A stretch of DNA of 6,222 bases from Clostridia bacterium (GCA_019421925.1 JAHZEH010000120.1:1-6222); one strand, 5' to 3'; counted from the stretch's first letter, positions 1-5,869 are shown. The notes: generated by a model not told the origin, from the letters alone. A program made the numbers and translations.

Positions 1-417
1 TGGGCTGAGCAGGGTCTGGTGCTCGTGCTGGCCGTGACTATCCACCAGGAGGTCGGACACACTTTTGAGCAGAGAGAGGCTGGCCAACCTCCCGTTGATG
101 CGGCACAGGTTCTTACCGCCGGAGGACAGCTCCCGCGAGAGAATGATTTGGCCCTCCTCCGGCTCCACCCCCAAGTCCTGAAACTGGGAGAACAGCGGCC
201 CCTCTGGAATATCAAAAACGCCATCCGCGAAGGCGCGTTCATGGCCGGACTGGATAAATTCGCGGTCAGCCCGCTCGCCCAGAAGGAGGTTGACAGAGTC
301 GATAATGATGGATTTTCCTGCGCCCGTCTCGCCCGTCAGCACATTAAAACCGGCCGACACAGACATGTCCAGCCGGTCAATCAAAGCGATATTCTGAATG
401 AACAATTTGGAGAGCAT
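1..417 (-). CDS. recN: DNA repair ATPase RecN, N-terminal 139 residues (runs off the left edge)
   Basis: RecN is an SMC-like ATPase that acts early in recombinational repair of DNA double-strand breaks in the cytoplasm/nucleoid. Only the N-terminal part of the head domain is present, and the rest lies beyond the left edge. Visible signatures are the N-terminal strand with IQNIALID (residues 7-14), the Walker A loop GETGAGKS (29-36) followed by IIIDSVNLLLGERA, and the RecN-typical HGQHEHQ motif (128-134). The residue before that motif is Ser127, where Ile is usual. The ATG at 417 has AAAGGGGG (432-425) seven bases upstream and begins 33 bp after the argR stop, so recN is probably co-transcribed with argR. 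The argR-recN pairing is a standing feature of Gram-positive genomes. No LexA-type box was seen in the short gap. Family assignment is secure. Completeness of the gene cannot be judged. Confidence 0.95.
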   Translation of the reverse strand, partial: MLSKLFIQNIALIDRLDMSVSAGFNVLTGETGAGKSIIIDSVNLLLGERADREFIQSGHERAFADGVFDIPEGPLFSQFQDLGVEPEEGQIILSRELSSGGKNLCRINGRLASLSLLKSVSDLLVDSHGQHEHQTLLSP

Positions 418-450
418 GCTTCCGCCCCCTTTATCTGCGCTCTATCGCAA

Positions 451-900
451 TTATTTCATCATGGCGCGCAGTTTGTCAATAACTGCCGGCACATCGTCGA
501 TGTTTCGGATGGCGACAAATATGGTATTGTCCCCCGCAATGGAGCCGATCACTTCCGGCCAGCGCAGGGAGTCGATGGCCTCGCCCGCAATGCTGGCGCT
601 GCCTGTGATGGTCTTGACCACAATGAGGTTTCCGGCGCTGTTGATGGAGATCACAGAGTGGGAGAACATCCGCATAAACCGGTCCATCAGGCCGGATTCC
701 GCCTTATCGACCGTCGCATATTTATAGGAACCGCTGTCCGAGAGCACCTTTATGAGGCGCAGCTCCTTGATGTCGCGCGAGACCGTGGCCTGGGTAACGT
801 CAAAACCGTTGCGCCGGAGGTATTCCGCCAGTTCGTCCTGCGTTTCAATGTTGAATTTGCTGATAATATCGAGGATCATTGCATGCCGTGCAGCCTTCAT
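451..900 (-). CDS. argR: Arginine repressor ArgR/AhrC
   Basis: This is the arginine-responsive regulator that represses biosynthetic genes and in many species activates catabolic ones, binding ARG boxes as a hexamer with L-arginine as co-repressor. Its 149 residues match the usual length (B. subtilis AhrC is also 149). The winged helix-turn-helix occupies about residues 1-70 and contains ETQDELAEYL (19-28) and the recognition helix TQATVSRDIKEL (36-47), followed by GSYKYA. The C-terminal oligomerisation and arginine-binding domain (about 75-149) contains VVKTITGSA (94-102) and AGDNTIF (122-128). The usual sequence of that last motif is GDDT, so the second Asp is Asn here (residue 125) while the first, Asp124, is kept. 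The ATG at 900 follows AAAGGAGG (918-911) at 10 bases and lies 26 bp after the nadK stop. A candidate ARG box sits in the promoter upstream of nadK, which suggests autoregulation. Confidence 0.97.
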   Translation of the reverse strand: MKAARHAMILDIISKFNIETQDELAEYLRRNGFDVTQATVSRDIKELRLIKVLSDSGSYKYATVDKAESGLMDRFMRMFSHSVISINSAGNLIVVKTITGSASIAGEAIDSLRWPEVIGSIAGDNTIFVAIRNIDDVPAVIDKLRAMMK

Positions 901-926
901 GGGGATAGGTCCTCCTTTGTGGTCGC

Positions 927-1748
927 TCAGAAAAGTTTTTCGCGGACTAGCTTGAAGAAATTGTAGCCTTCGAAATGGATTAGTTTTGTGGTGACATTCG
1001 CCCTGGTGATGGTAAGCACGTCCCCCTGACGGAAATTTTCATAGTGCTGGGTCCCGTCGGAGGAGACGGAGCACAGGCCGTTGGGGCCGTCCGTCCGGAT
1101 CTCGATCACGTCGTTTTCCGCAGCGAAGATGGGGCGGGCTGACATCTTATGGGGGGAGATGGGCGTGACAAGGATACCTCGGGCCGTGGGGGCGATCACC
1201 GGCCCTCCGGCGGAGAGCGAGTAGGCGGTGGAGCCTGTGGGGGTGCTGACGATGATCCCGTCGCACGGATAGGTGCCCGCCACCTGGCCGTTGATGCGGA
1301 GCTCCACCTCCGTCACCCTGGACACGCACTCTTTAAAAACCAGGAAGTCATTGAGGGCGATCCATTCGTGCTGGGCGGAGCCGTTGACGCTGCCCCGCAG
1401 CATCATGCGCTCCTCCACCATATAATCCCCGGCGAGGAGCCTGGCGATGGCATGGGGCAGCTCAGAAGGCTCCACCTCGGAGAGAAAGCCCAGCCTGCCC
1501 AAATTGACGCCGATCATGGGAATGCCCTGGGTCGCCGCTCGTACAGCGCCCCGCAGAATGGTCCCATCCCCGCCGATGACAATACAGCTCGAAACCGGAA
1601 CCTCCCGGGGCGATAGGCCGAGGGCGCGCGCGGTTTCCTCTTCAAAGACAGGGCAGGCACCCTGCCGCTCCACCTCGCGGTAAGCCTCTTTTGCAACGGT
1701 AAGGGCCTGGGGCTTGAGGGTGTGCCCCTGGATGCCAATATATTTCAT
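927..1748 (-). CDS. nadK: NAD kinase
   Basis: This cytoplasmic enzyme phosphorylates NAD+ at the 2'-OH of the adenosine ribose to give NADP+, using ATP or polyphosphate. The 273-residue product shows the family motifs in order: GGDGT (59-63, catalytic Asp and phosphate binding), NLGRLGFL (82-89), the ND pair in ALNDFLVFK (131-139) and the C-terminal lobe motif TPTGSTAYSLSAGGP (169-183). The reading frame is open to an ATG at 1787, but I prefer the ATG at 1748. It gives the normal MKYIGI N-terminus and has GGATGGAG (1762-1755) six bases upstream. The 1787 start lies upstream of the predicted transcription start and next to the -10 element. The gene appears to be first in a nadK-argR-recN unit with its own promoter. 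A nadK between tlyA and argR is, from general knowledge, a common clostridial arrangement. B. subtilis keeps its NAD kinase genes elsewhere. Confidence 0.95.
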   Translation of the reverse strand: MKYIGIQGHTLKPQALTVAKEAYREVERQGACPVFEEETARALGLSPREVPVSSCIVIGGDGTILRGAVRAATQGIPMIGVNLGRLGFLSEVEPSELPHAIARLLAGDYMVEERMMLRGSVNGSAQHEWIALNDFLVFKECVSRVTEVELRINGQVAGTYPCDGIIVSTPTGSTAYSLSAGGPVIAPTARGILVTPISPHKMSARPIFAAENDVIEIRTDGPNGLCSVSSDGTQHYENFRQGDVLTITRANVTTKLIHFEGYNFFKLVREKLF

Positions 1749-1754
1749 AGAATG

Positions 1755-1762
1755 CTCCATCC
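1755..1762 (-). promoter_or_regulatory. Ribosome binding site that decides the nadK start
   Basis: GGATGGAG reads on the minus strand from 1762 to 1755, leaving six bases (CATTCT) before the ATG at 1748. The alternative in-frame ATGs at 1760 and 1787 have no purine-rich stretch at a workable distance, and the first of these overlaps this site. Confidence 0.75.
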
Positions 1763-1765
1763 AAT

Positions 1766-1793
1766 AAACTATGCTCTCATTATACATAGGTTT
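1766..1793. repeat. Imperfect inverted repeat around the -10 element
   Basis: On the plus strand, AAACTATG (1766-1773) and CATAGGTTT (1785-1793) form inverted arms around an 11-bp centre. The perfect core is CTATG (1769-1773) with CATAG (1785-1789), and the outer AAA/TTT extends it with one extra base on one side. The TATAAT hexamer lies inside the centre. Because the predicted transcript starts within it, this is more likely a protein-binding palindrome than an RNA hairpin. It may also be chance. Confidence 0.4.
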
Positions 1794-1807
1794 GAAAAAA
1801 TATACAA
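1779..1807 (-). promoter_or_regulatory. Sigma-A-type promoter for nadK-argR-recN
   Basis: On the minus strand there is a perfect -10 TATAAT (1784-1779), a 17-bp spacer and a weak -35 TTGTAT (1807-1802; three of six match TTGACA). The predicted transcription start is near 1772, giving a leader of about 24 nt to the nadK ATG at 1748. The site falls in the only sizeable intergenic gap (1749-1814), which is markedly A+T-rich compared with the G+C-rich flanks. The poor -35 leaves room for control by a bound factor, and an ARG-box-like sequence overlaps it. Start point and strength are inferred. Confidence 0.7.
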
Positions 1808-1808
1808 T
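1791..1808 (-). promoter_or_regulatory. Candidate ARG box (ArgR operator) overlapping the -35
   Basis: The 18-mer ATTGTATATTTTTTCAAA (1808-1791) fits the published enterobacterial ARG-box consensus WNTGAATWWWWATTCANW at 16 of 18 positions. Of the ten non-degenerate positions eight match; the two misses are T for A at position 5 and T for A at position 12. It covers the whole -35 hexamer and most of the spacer, so a bound ArgR hexamer would be expected to block RNA polymerase. argR itself is the second gene of the unit this promoter would drive. A good half-site, TATGTATAAT (1788-1779), follows after 2 bp, but its partner half is poor. The match was made by eye in A+T-rich DNA, so a chance hit remains possible. 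Confidence 0.5.
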
Positions 1809-1814
1809 GCATGT

Positions 1815-2639
1815 TTATTTGTTTTCTGCATGAAATTTCCTGGCACTTTCTACCACTTCCAGAGCGAGCTGCCCGTCTCTCTCCCTCTCCCACGCGTCCG
1901 AGCCGCCCTTTTGCAGCCACAGGAGAAATTCAATATTGCCTTCGGGGCCGGTAATGGGGGAAAAATCCAGTCCCTTGAGAGCATACCCGGTCTCCCGGGA
2001 GAAGGCCAGCATCCCTTCGACGACCTCCCGGTGGGTCTGGGGATCGCGCACAACCCCCTTTTTTCCCACTTTATCCCGGCCCGCCTCAAACTGGGGCTTG
2101 ATGAGAGCGACCACGTCCGCCCTCCCGGCAAGGCATTGGTAAAGGGGGGGCAGGATCAGCCTGATGGAGATGAAAGCCACGTCCATGCAGCCGAAACCAG
2201 GGGCCTGTTCAAACCAGCCGGGCTCCATATTCCGGGCGTTGTGGCGCTCCATAACCGTGACCCGCCCGTCGTTTCGCAGCTTCCAGTCCAACTGGCCGTA
2301 GCCTACGTCCACTGCGTAAACGTGCCCGGCCCCGTTCTGCAAAAGGCAGTCTGTAAAGCCCCCGGTGGAGGCCCCTACGTCCACGGCGGTAACTCCCCTG
2401 ACGTCAATGGGAAAGACGCGCAGCGCCTTCTTCAATTTGAGCCCTCCGCGGCTGACATAGGGAAGGACGGAGCCGCGCACCTCCACCCGGTCGGTCTCCG
2501 ACACTCCAACGGAGGGCTTCTCCCCTTTCTGTCCATTGATATACACACAGCCCGACATAATAAGCCTCTGAGCCTTCTCCCGGCTCTCAGACAAACCGTT
2601 CTCCACCAGGTAGGCGTCCAGCCTTTGCTTGGTGCTCAT
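1815..2639 (-). CDS. tlyA: TlyA-family 2'-O-ribose rRNA methyltransferase (YqxC)
   Basis: TlyA enzymes use S-adenosylmethionine to 2'-O-methylate rRNA. Characterised members modify 23S C1920, and the longer type also 16S C1409, which influences capreomycin sensitivity. Some homologues are annotated as haemolysins. The 274-residue protein has an N-terminal S4 RNA-binding domain (about residues 4-63: RLDAYLVENGLSESREKA, then SGCVYINGQ) and an FtsJ/RrmJ-type Rossmann domain with SAM motif DVGASTGGF (87-95). A K-D-K-E catalytic tetrad can be placed at Lys68 (SRGGLKL), Asp153 (MDVAFIS), Lys181 (LIKPQFE) and Glu237 (GNIEFLL), each one residue before the M. tuberculosis TlyA positions as I remember them. 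Presence of the full S4 domain suggests the longer dual-site type. The ATG at 2639 overlaps the dxs stop (ATGA) and has AGGAGG (2652-2647) seven bases upstream, inside dxs. No terminator follows the stop at 1815. Confidence 0.95.
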   Translation of the reverse strand: MSTKQRLDAYLVENGLSESREKAQRLIMSGCVYINGQKGEKPSVGVSETDRVEVRGSVLPYVSRGGLKLKKALRVFPIDVRGVTAVDVGASTGGFTDCLLQNGAGHVYAVDVGYGQLDWKLRNDGRVTVMERHNARNMEPGWFEQAPGFGCMDVAFISIRLILPPLYQCLAGRADVVALIKPQFEAGRDKVGKKGVVRDPQTHREVVEGMLAFSRETGYALKGLDFSPITGPEGNIEFLLWLQKGGSDAWERERDGQLALEVVESARKFHAENK

Positions 2640-4468
2640 AGTTGTTCCTCCTGTAATATCCGCCTCATTTCCTCTGCAATCTGAGGGGCCGTCAGCCGGA
2701 CGGCCTCCATCAGCCGGGCGGTCTTTCCAAAGGTCACGGGCTCCTCCGGCAGGGTAAAGCAGTGGATACGCGGTCCGCCCTTCTCCGAAAGGACCCGGGC
2801 GATCTGTTCACCCAGCCCCCCGGCAGCCACACCGTTCTCCAGGGTAAAAACCCTGCGGCAGTTCCGGAGCGCCGAGAGAGCCTCCGTATCCAGAGGTTTG
2901 ATGCAGCGCGCGTTGTAGAGTCCGGCCTGGATACCCTGGGCGGCCAAAAGATCAATGGCTCCGCGCGCCACCTCCACCATATCGCCGCAGGCCACGCACA
3001 TGACCGGCCCCTGAACGCCTATCAGCGGCCAGCGGCCGTCCCTGATCTCCAAAGGCTCCCCCGCCGGCAATGCCCCCCTGCCGTAACGGATGGCGCAGGG
3101 CCCCTCGATGGAGAGGGCATAGGAGAGAATTCCCGTGAGCTCCCCCTGGGTGGAGGGCGAGAGCAGGGTCAGGCCGGGCATCTGGGATAAATACCCGATG
3201 TCGTAGGCGCCGTGGTGGGTAGGGCCGTCCTCCCCCACCAGCCCGCTTCGGTCCACCGCAAAGATCACGGGGAGTTTTTGCAGGCAGACGTCGTGGAAAA
3301 TCTGGTCGTAACCCCGCTGCAAAAAGGTAGAGTACACGGCAAAAACCGGCTTAAGCCCCCCAGCAGCCATGCCGGCGCACAGGGTGACGCCATGCTGCTC
3401 TGCAATACCCACGTCGAAAAAGCGCTGAGGAAACTGCTGGGCGAACGGAGTGAGGCCCGTTCCGTCCGGCATAGCCGCCGTGACGGCCACAATCCTCTCA
3501 TCCTCCCGGGCCAGCTCACAGAGGCGCTCCCCCATCACCGAGGAATTACTGCGGGCCCCCTGCCTCAGAGGATCGCCGTTTTCAATGCGGAAGGGCGCGA
3601 CCCCGTGATAGCGCTCGGGGTCCTCCTCAGCGTACTGGTATCCCTTCCCCTTTTTCGTGAGCACGTGGATGAGCACAGGCTGTTCAAAGTTCTTGGCACT
3701 CTGGAGCACACTCTCCAGAGAGGGGATGTCGTGGCCGTCGATGGGGCCGAGATATTTAAAACCCAGCTCCTCAAAGAAGGTGGAGGGCAGCAGCATATAT
3801 TTGATGTTGTTGCGGATGCGCTCCAGTCCCCGGGTGAGCTTAGGGTAGCGGGAGGATATCCTTTTTTTGAGATTGAGATATCCCTTCCGGGCCCTTAGCT
3901 TGCTCAGGTGGAGTTCCACCGCTCCCACGTTGCGGGAGATGGACATCTCGTTGTCGTTGAGGATGACGATGAGCCTCTGTTTTTTGCGGCCAGCGTCGTT
4001 GAGGGCCTCATAGGCCATCCCGCCGGTCATCGCGCCGTCGCCGATCACAGCGACAACCTGATAATCTTTTCCCTGCAGATCCCTGGCGCGGGCCATCCCC
4101 AGCGCTGCCGAGAGGGAGGTGCTGCTGTGCCCGGCCCCGAAACAGTCGCAGGGGCTCTCGCAGGGGCGGGGAAAGCCGCTCAGCCCGCCGTATTGGCGCA
4201 GCCGGGAGAATTCCCCGCCCCTGCCGGTGAGAATTTTGTGGACATAGGCCTGATGCCCCACATCCCAGACAATGCGGTCCGCCGGGCAGTCAAAGACACG
4301 GTGCAGCGCAATCGTCAGCTCCACCACGCCCAGATTGGAGGCAAGATGTCCTCCCGTTTTGGATACGGAGCCGATCAGAAATTCACGGATCTCCCGGGCG
4401 AGCTCCGTGAGCTGCTCCTCATTCAGCTTTTTTAATGTTTCAAGGTTGATCCCGTCAAGGTAACCCAT
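2636..4468 (-). CDS. dxs: 1-deoxy-D-xylulose-5-phosphate synthase
   Basis: Dxs condenses pyruvate and D-glyceraldehyde 3-phosphate into 1-deoxy-D-xylulose 5-phosphate with loss of CO2. This is the entry step of the MEP isoprenoid pathway and also feeds thiamine and pyridoxal synthesis. The 610-residue thiamine-diphosphate enzyme is of normal length. It shows SKTGGHLASNLG (36-47, with the conserved His41), WDVGHQAYVHK (68-78), FGAGHSSTS (110-118), the TPP/Mg motif GDGAMTGG...LNDN (143-173), the catalytic Glu357 in GIAEQH (354-359), DRSGLVGEDGPTHHG (406-420) and the transketolase C-terminal domain (about 480-605). I start at the ATG at 4468, with GGAAGGGA (4484-4477) upstream, because MGYLDGIN matches Firmicutes Dxs N-termini. 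An in-frame TTG at 4507 would overlap the PAP2 gene and lacks a good site. Cys103, Cys107 and Cys109 cluster just before the GHSSTS loop. Confidence 0.97.
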   Translation of the reverse strand: MGYLDGINLETLKKLNEEQLTELAREIREFLIGSVSKTGGHLASNLGVVELTIALHRVFDCPADRIVWDVGHQAYVHKILTGRGGEFSRLRQYGGLSGFPRPCESPCDCFGAGHSSTSLSAALGMARARDLQGKDYQVVAVIGDGAMTGGMAYEALNDAGRKKQRLIVILNDNEMSISRNVGAVELHLSKLRARKGYLNLKKRISSRYPKLTRGLERIRNNIKYMLLPSTFFEELGFKYLGPIDGHDIPSLESVLQSAKNFEQPVLIHVLTKKGKGYQYAEEDPERYHGVAPFRIENGDPLRQGARSNSSVMGERLCELAREDERIVAVTAAMPDGTGLTPFAQQFPQRFFDVGIAEQHGVTLCAGMAAGGLKPVFAVYSTFLQRGYDQIFHDVCLQKLPVIFAVDRSGLVGEDGPTHHGAYDIGYLSQMPGLTLLSPSTQGELTGILSYALSIEGPCAIRYGRGALPAGEPLEIRDGRWPLIGVQGPVMCVACGDMVEVARGAIDLLAAQGIQAGLYNARCIKPLDTEALSALRNCRRVFTLENGVAAGGLGEQIARVLSEKGGPRIHCFTLPEEPVTFGKTARLMEAVRLTAPQIAEEMRRILQEEQL

Positions 4469-4476
4469 CGTTTCTG

Positions 4477-4484
4477 TCCCTTCC
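4477..4484 (-). promoter_or_regulatory. Ribosome binding site that decides the dxs start
   Basis: GGAAGGGA (4484-4477) lies eight bases before the ATG at 4468. It favours that codon over the in-frame TTG at 4507, leaving a 25-bp gap after the PAP2-like gene. Confidence 0.65.
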
Positions 4485-4493
4485 AAGTTTCCA

Positions 4494-4952
4494 TTATGCG
4501 CCCGCAAACGGCGTGAAAAGAATTCCTACGGTGATGCCAAGAAGGGCTCCCGCGCCAACCTCCAGAGGGGAGTGGCCCACCAGTTCCTTGAGCTTGAAAT
4601 CCCCCATTTTTTTGCCGCCCTTGAACAGCTTGATGATCTCGTTGAGGATCACAGCCTGTTTGCCTGTTTCGCGGCGTACGCCCGAGGCGTCGTACATAAC
4701 AATACAGGAAAAGACCGCCGCGACTGCAAAAAAGGGGGAATCAAATCCGTATAAAATTCCCAGGGAGGTACTCAGCGCTGTGACGGCGCTCGTGTGGGAG
4801 CTGGGCATTCCACCCGAACCGAAAAAACGGGAGAGGTCGAACTTGCCGTCCATCCACATGTTGACAAAGCCCTTGATAATCTGCGCCAACAGCCAGCCCC
4901 AGAAGGCGGCGCGCAGCGGGATGTTCTCAAAGATCGTCCAGAAACTGTTCAA
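4494..4952 (-). CDS. Divergent PAP2 family (DUF212/YuiD-like) integral membrane protein
   Basis: This 152-residue protein resembles B. subtilis YuiD. Hydrophobic segments lie at about residues 11-30, 53-69, 72-88 and 132-150. DUF212 hallmarks are GSGGMPSSHTSAVTALST (46-62, standing for the PSGH motif of classical PAP2 phosphatases), YDASGVRRETGKQA (87-100, Arg-bearing) and LVGHSPLEVGAGALLG (124-139, where His127 and Glu131 echo the classical HxxxD). It is therefore a plausible lipid- or prenyl-phosphate phosphatase, but I know of no established reaction for the family, and B. subtilis yuiD is not in this operon. Its place between ispA and dxs, with gaps of 23 and 25 bp, suggests a task in isoprenoid-phosphate metabolism (inference). 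The start is probably TTG at 4952. The frame has no upstream ATG, and GAAGGAG (4970-4964) lies 11 bases away. An out-of-frame ATG at 4959 uses the same site. Confidence 0.9.
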   Translation of the reverse strand: MNSFWTIFENIPLRAAFWGWLLAQIIKGFVNMWMDGKFDLSRFFGSGGMPSSHTSAVTALSTSLGILYGFDSPFFAVAAVFSCIVMYDASGVRRETGKQAVILNEIIKLFKGGKKMGDFKLKELVGHSPLEVGAGALLGITVGILFTPFAGA

Positions 4953-4959
4953 AGCGCAT
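4927..4959 (-). other. Ten-codon mini-ORF overlapping the start of the PAP2-like gene
   Basis: An ATG at 4959 opens a 10-codon frame (MRFEQFLDDL) ending in TGA at 4929-4927. It is out of frame with the PAP2-like gene and overlaps its first eight codons. It lies four bases after GAAGGAG (4970-4964), whereas the gene's own TTG is 11 bases away. Initiation at this ATG would compete with the real start. It could be a leader-type ORF, an accident, or the trace of a base-calling error that hides an ATG start. Confidence 0.3.
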
Positions 4960-4963
4960 GAAA

Positions 4964-4970
4964 CTCCTTC
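4964..4970 (-). promoter_or_regulatory. Unusually placed ribosome binding site for the PAP2-like gene
   Basis: GAAGGAG (4970-4964) is the only good Shine-Dalgarno sequence before this gene. It is 11 bases from the in-frame TTG at 4952, at the long end of workable spacing, and four bases from an out-of-frame ATG at 4959. Expression of the membrane protein may therefore be kept low. Confidence 0.6.
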
Positions 4971-4975
4971 AAGGA

Positions 4976-5866
4976 TTAATGATCCCGGTTCAGCATGAAA
5001 CGGGCGAGCTCCCGCAGGAAATCCGCCTCAGGGCCGAAGCCTGCGAGGGCCTTGAGGGCATTTTCCGTACACTCCCGGGCCATCTCCTGCGCCAGCTCCA
5101 TGCCGTACACCCTCACAAAAGTCAACTTCTCGGCTGCCGCGTCTTTGCCCAGGGTTTTTCCCAGCTTCCCGGCATCCCCGTAGACGTCCAGGAGATCGTC
5201 GGTGATCTGGAAAGCCAGCCCCAGGTTGACGCCGTAGGCGCGGAGCGCCTCCAGGGTCTCCGGACCGGCACCGCAAAGATACGCGCCGGACAGGGTTGCC
5301 GAGAGGATCATATCTGCCGTCTTGTGGTTATGGATATATCGCAGCTCCTCCGCCCCGGCGGAGGTGTTGCCCTCGTTCTCAATATCAGCAACCTGACCGG
5401 CAATCATGCCGGCAATCCCCGCGCCGTCGGCGATACACCGGAGCGCGGCGATATGGGCGCGCAGATCGCGTCCCGGGCGCAGCGCTGCCTCCAGCATGAT
5501 CTGGTAGGCATAATTGAGAAGCCCGTCGCCCGACAGGATAGCGATGGCATCGCCAAAGACCTTGTGATTCGTGGGCTTGCCCCGGCGGAAATCGTCGTCG
5601 TCCATGGCAGGGAGGTCGTCGTGAATGAGAGAGTAGGTGTGGATCATCTCAATGCCGCAGGCAAAGGGCATGGCCTCCATGGGGTCGCCCCCCAGCATCT
5701 CGCTGGTCGCAAGCAGCAGAGCGGGGCGCAGGCGCTTCCCGCCCGCCGTAATGCTGTAGGTCATGGACTTGCGCAGCGTTTTCGGAATGTCCGGCATGGC
5801 CAGATATCCCAGCAGCGCAGTGTCCGTCATCTCCCCGTACTGTTTCCAGACGCTCAGAAAATCCAT
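4976..5866 (-). CDS. ispA: Farnesyl diphosphate synthase (short-chain polyprenyl synthetase)
   Basis: IspA adds isopentenyl diphosphate head-to-tail to dimethylallyl and geranyl diphosphate, producing farnesyl diphosphate, the precursor of undecaprenyl phosphate and prenylquinones. The 296 residues match the bacterial enzyme length. Visible are GGKRLRP (42-48), the first Asp-rich motif HDDLPAMDDDD (82-92) followed by RRGKPTNHK (94-102), GQVADIE (157-163), HKTA (181-184) and the second Asp-rich motif QITDDLLDVYGD (220-231), with KLGKT just after. The first motif carries the two-residue insertion typical of bacterial FPP synthases. Tyr78 sits five residues before it, equivalent to Tyr81 of the Geobacillus stearothermophilus enzyme, whose bulk limits the product to C15. 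Product length is thus inferred as C15. The ATG at 5866 lies 3 bp after the xseB stop, with AGGAGG (5880-5875) inside xseB, so coupling is likely. Confidence 0.96.
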   Translation of the reverse strand: MDFLSVWKQYGEMTDTALLGYLAMPDIPKTLRKSMTYSITAGGKRLRPALLLATSEMLGGDPMEAMPFACGIEMIHTYSLIHDDLPAMDDDDFRRGKPTNHKVFGDAIAILSGDGLLNYAYQIMLEAALRPGRDLRAHIAALRCIADGAGIAGMIAGQVADIENEGNTSAGAEELRYIHNHKTADMILSATLSGAYLCGAGPETLEALRAYGVNLGLAFQITDDLLDVYGDAGKLGKTLGKDAAAEKLTFVRVYGMELAQEMARECTENALKALAGFGPEADFLRELARFMLNRDH

Positions 5867-5869
5867 GTT

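Noticed and set aside
418..450. Separate SOS-type promoter or LexA box for recN
   Set aside because: The 33-bp gap holds only the ribosome binding site. Neither a CGAAC-N4-GTTCG type palindrome nor a -35/-10 pair was found.
19..966. 315-codon open frame on the plus strand
   Set aside because: It lies antisense to recN and argR, both of which have clear family motifs. It has no credible domain and reflects the G+C-rich codon use of the opposite strand.
1749..1787. N-terminal extension of nadK to the ATG at 1787
   Set aside because: That ATG touches the -10 element and lies upstream of the likely transcription start, it has no ribosome binding site, and the extra 13 residues do not fit the usual NAD kinase N-terminus.
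1795..1803. T-rich run on the minus strand after tlyA as a rho-independent terminator
   Set aside because: No stable G+C-rich stem precedes it. Only a weak three-base pairing around TGCAT can be drawn. The run is better explained as the promoter spacer and ARG box.
1722..2684. 320-codon open frame on the plus strand
   Set aside because: It is antisense to tlyA and runs through the nadK promoter region. Its composition (many His, Pro and Gly) is that of a shadow frame, with no recognisable motif.
4469..4507. N-terminal extension of dxs to the TTG at 4507
   Set aside because: It would overlap the PAP2-like gene, lacks a well-placed ribosome binding site, and adds residues not expected in Firmicutes Dxs. 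The ATG at 4468 has a good site.
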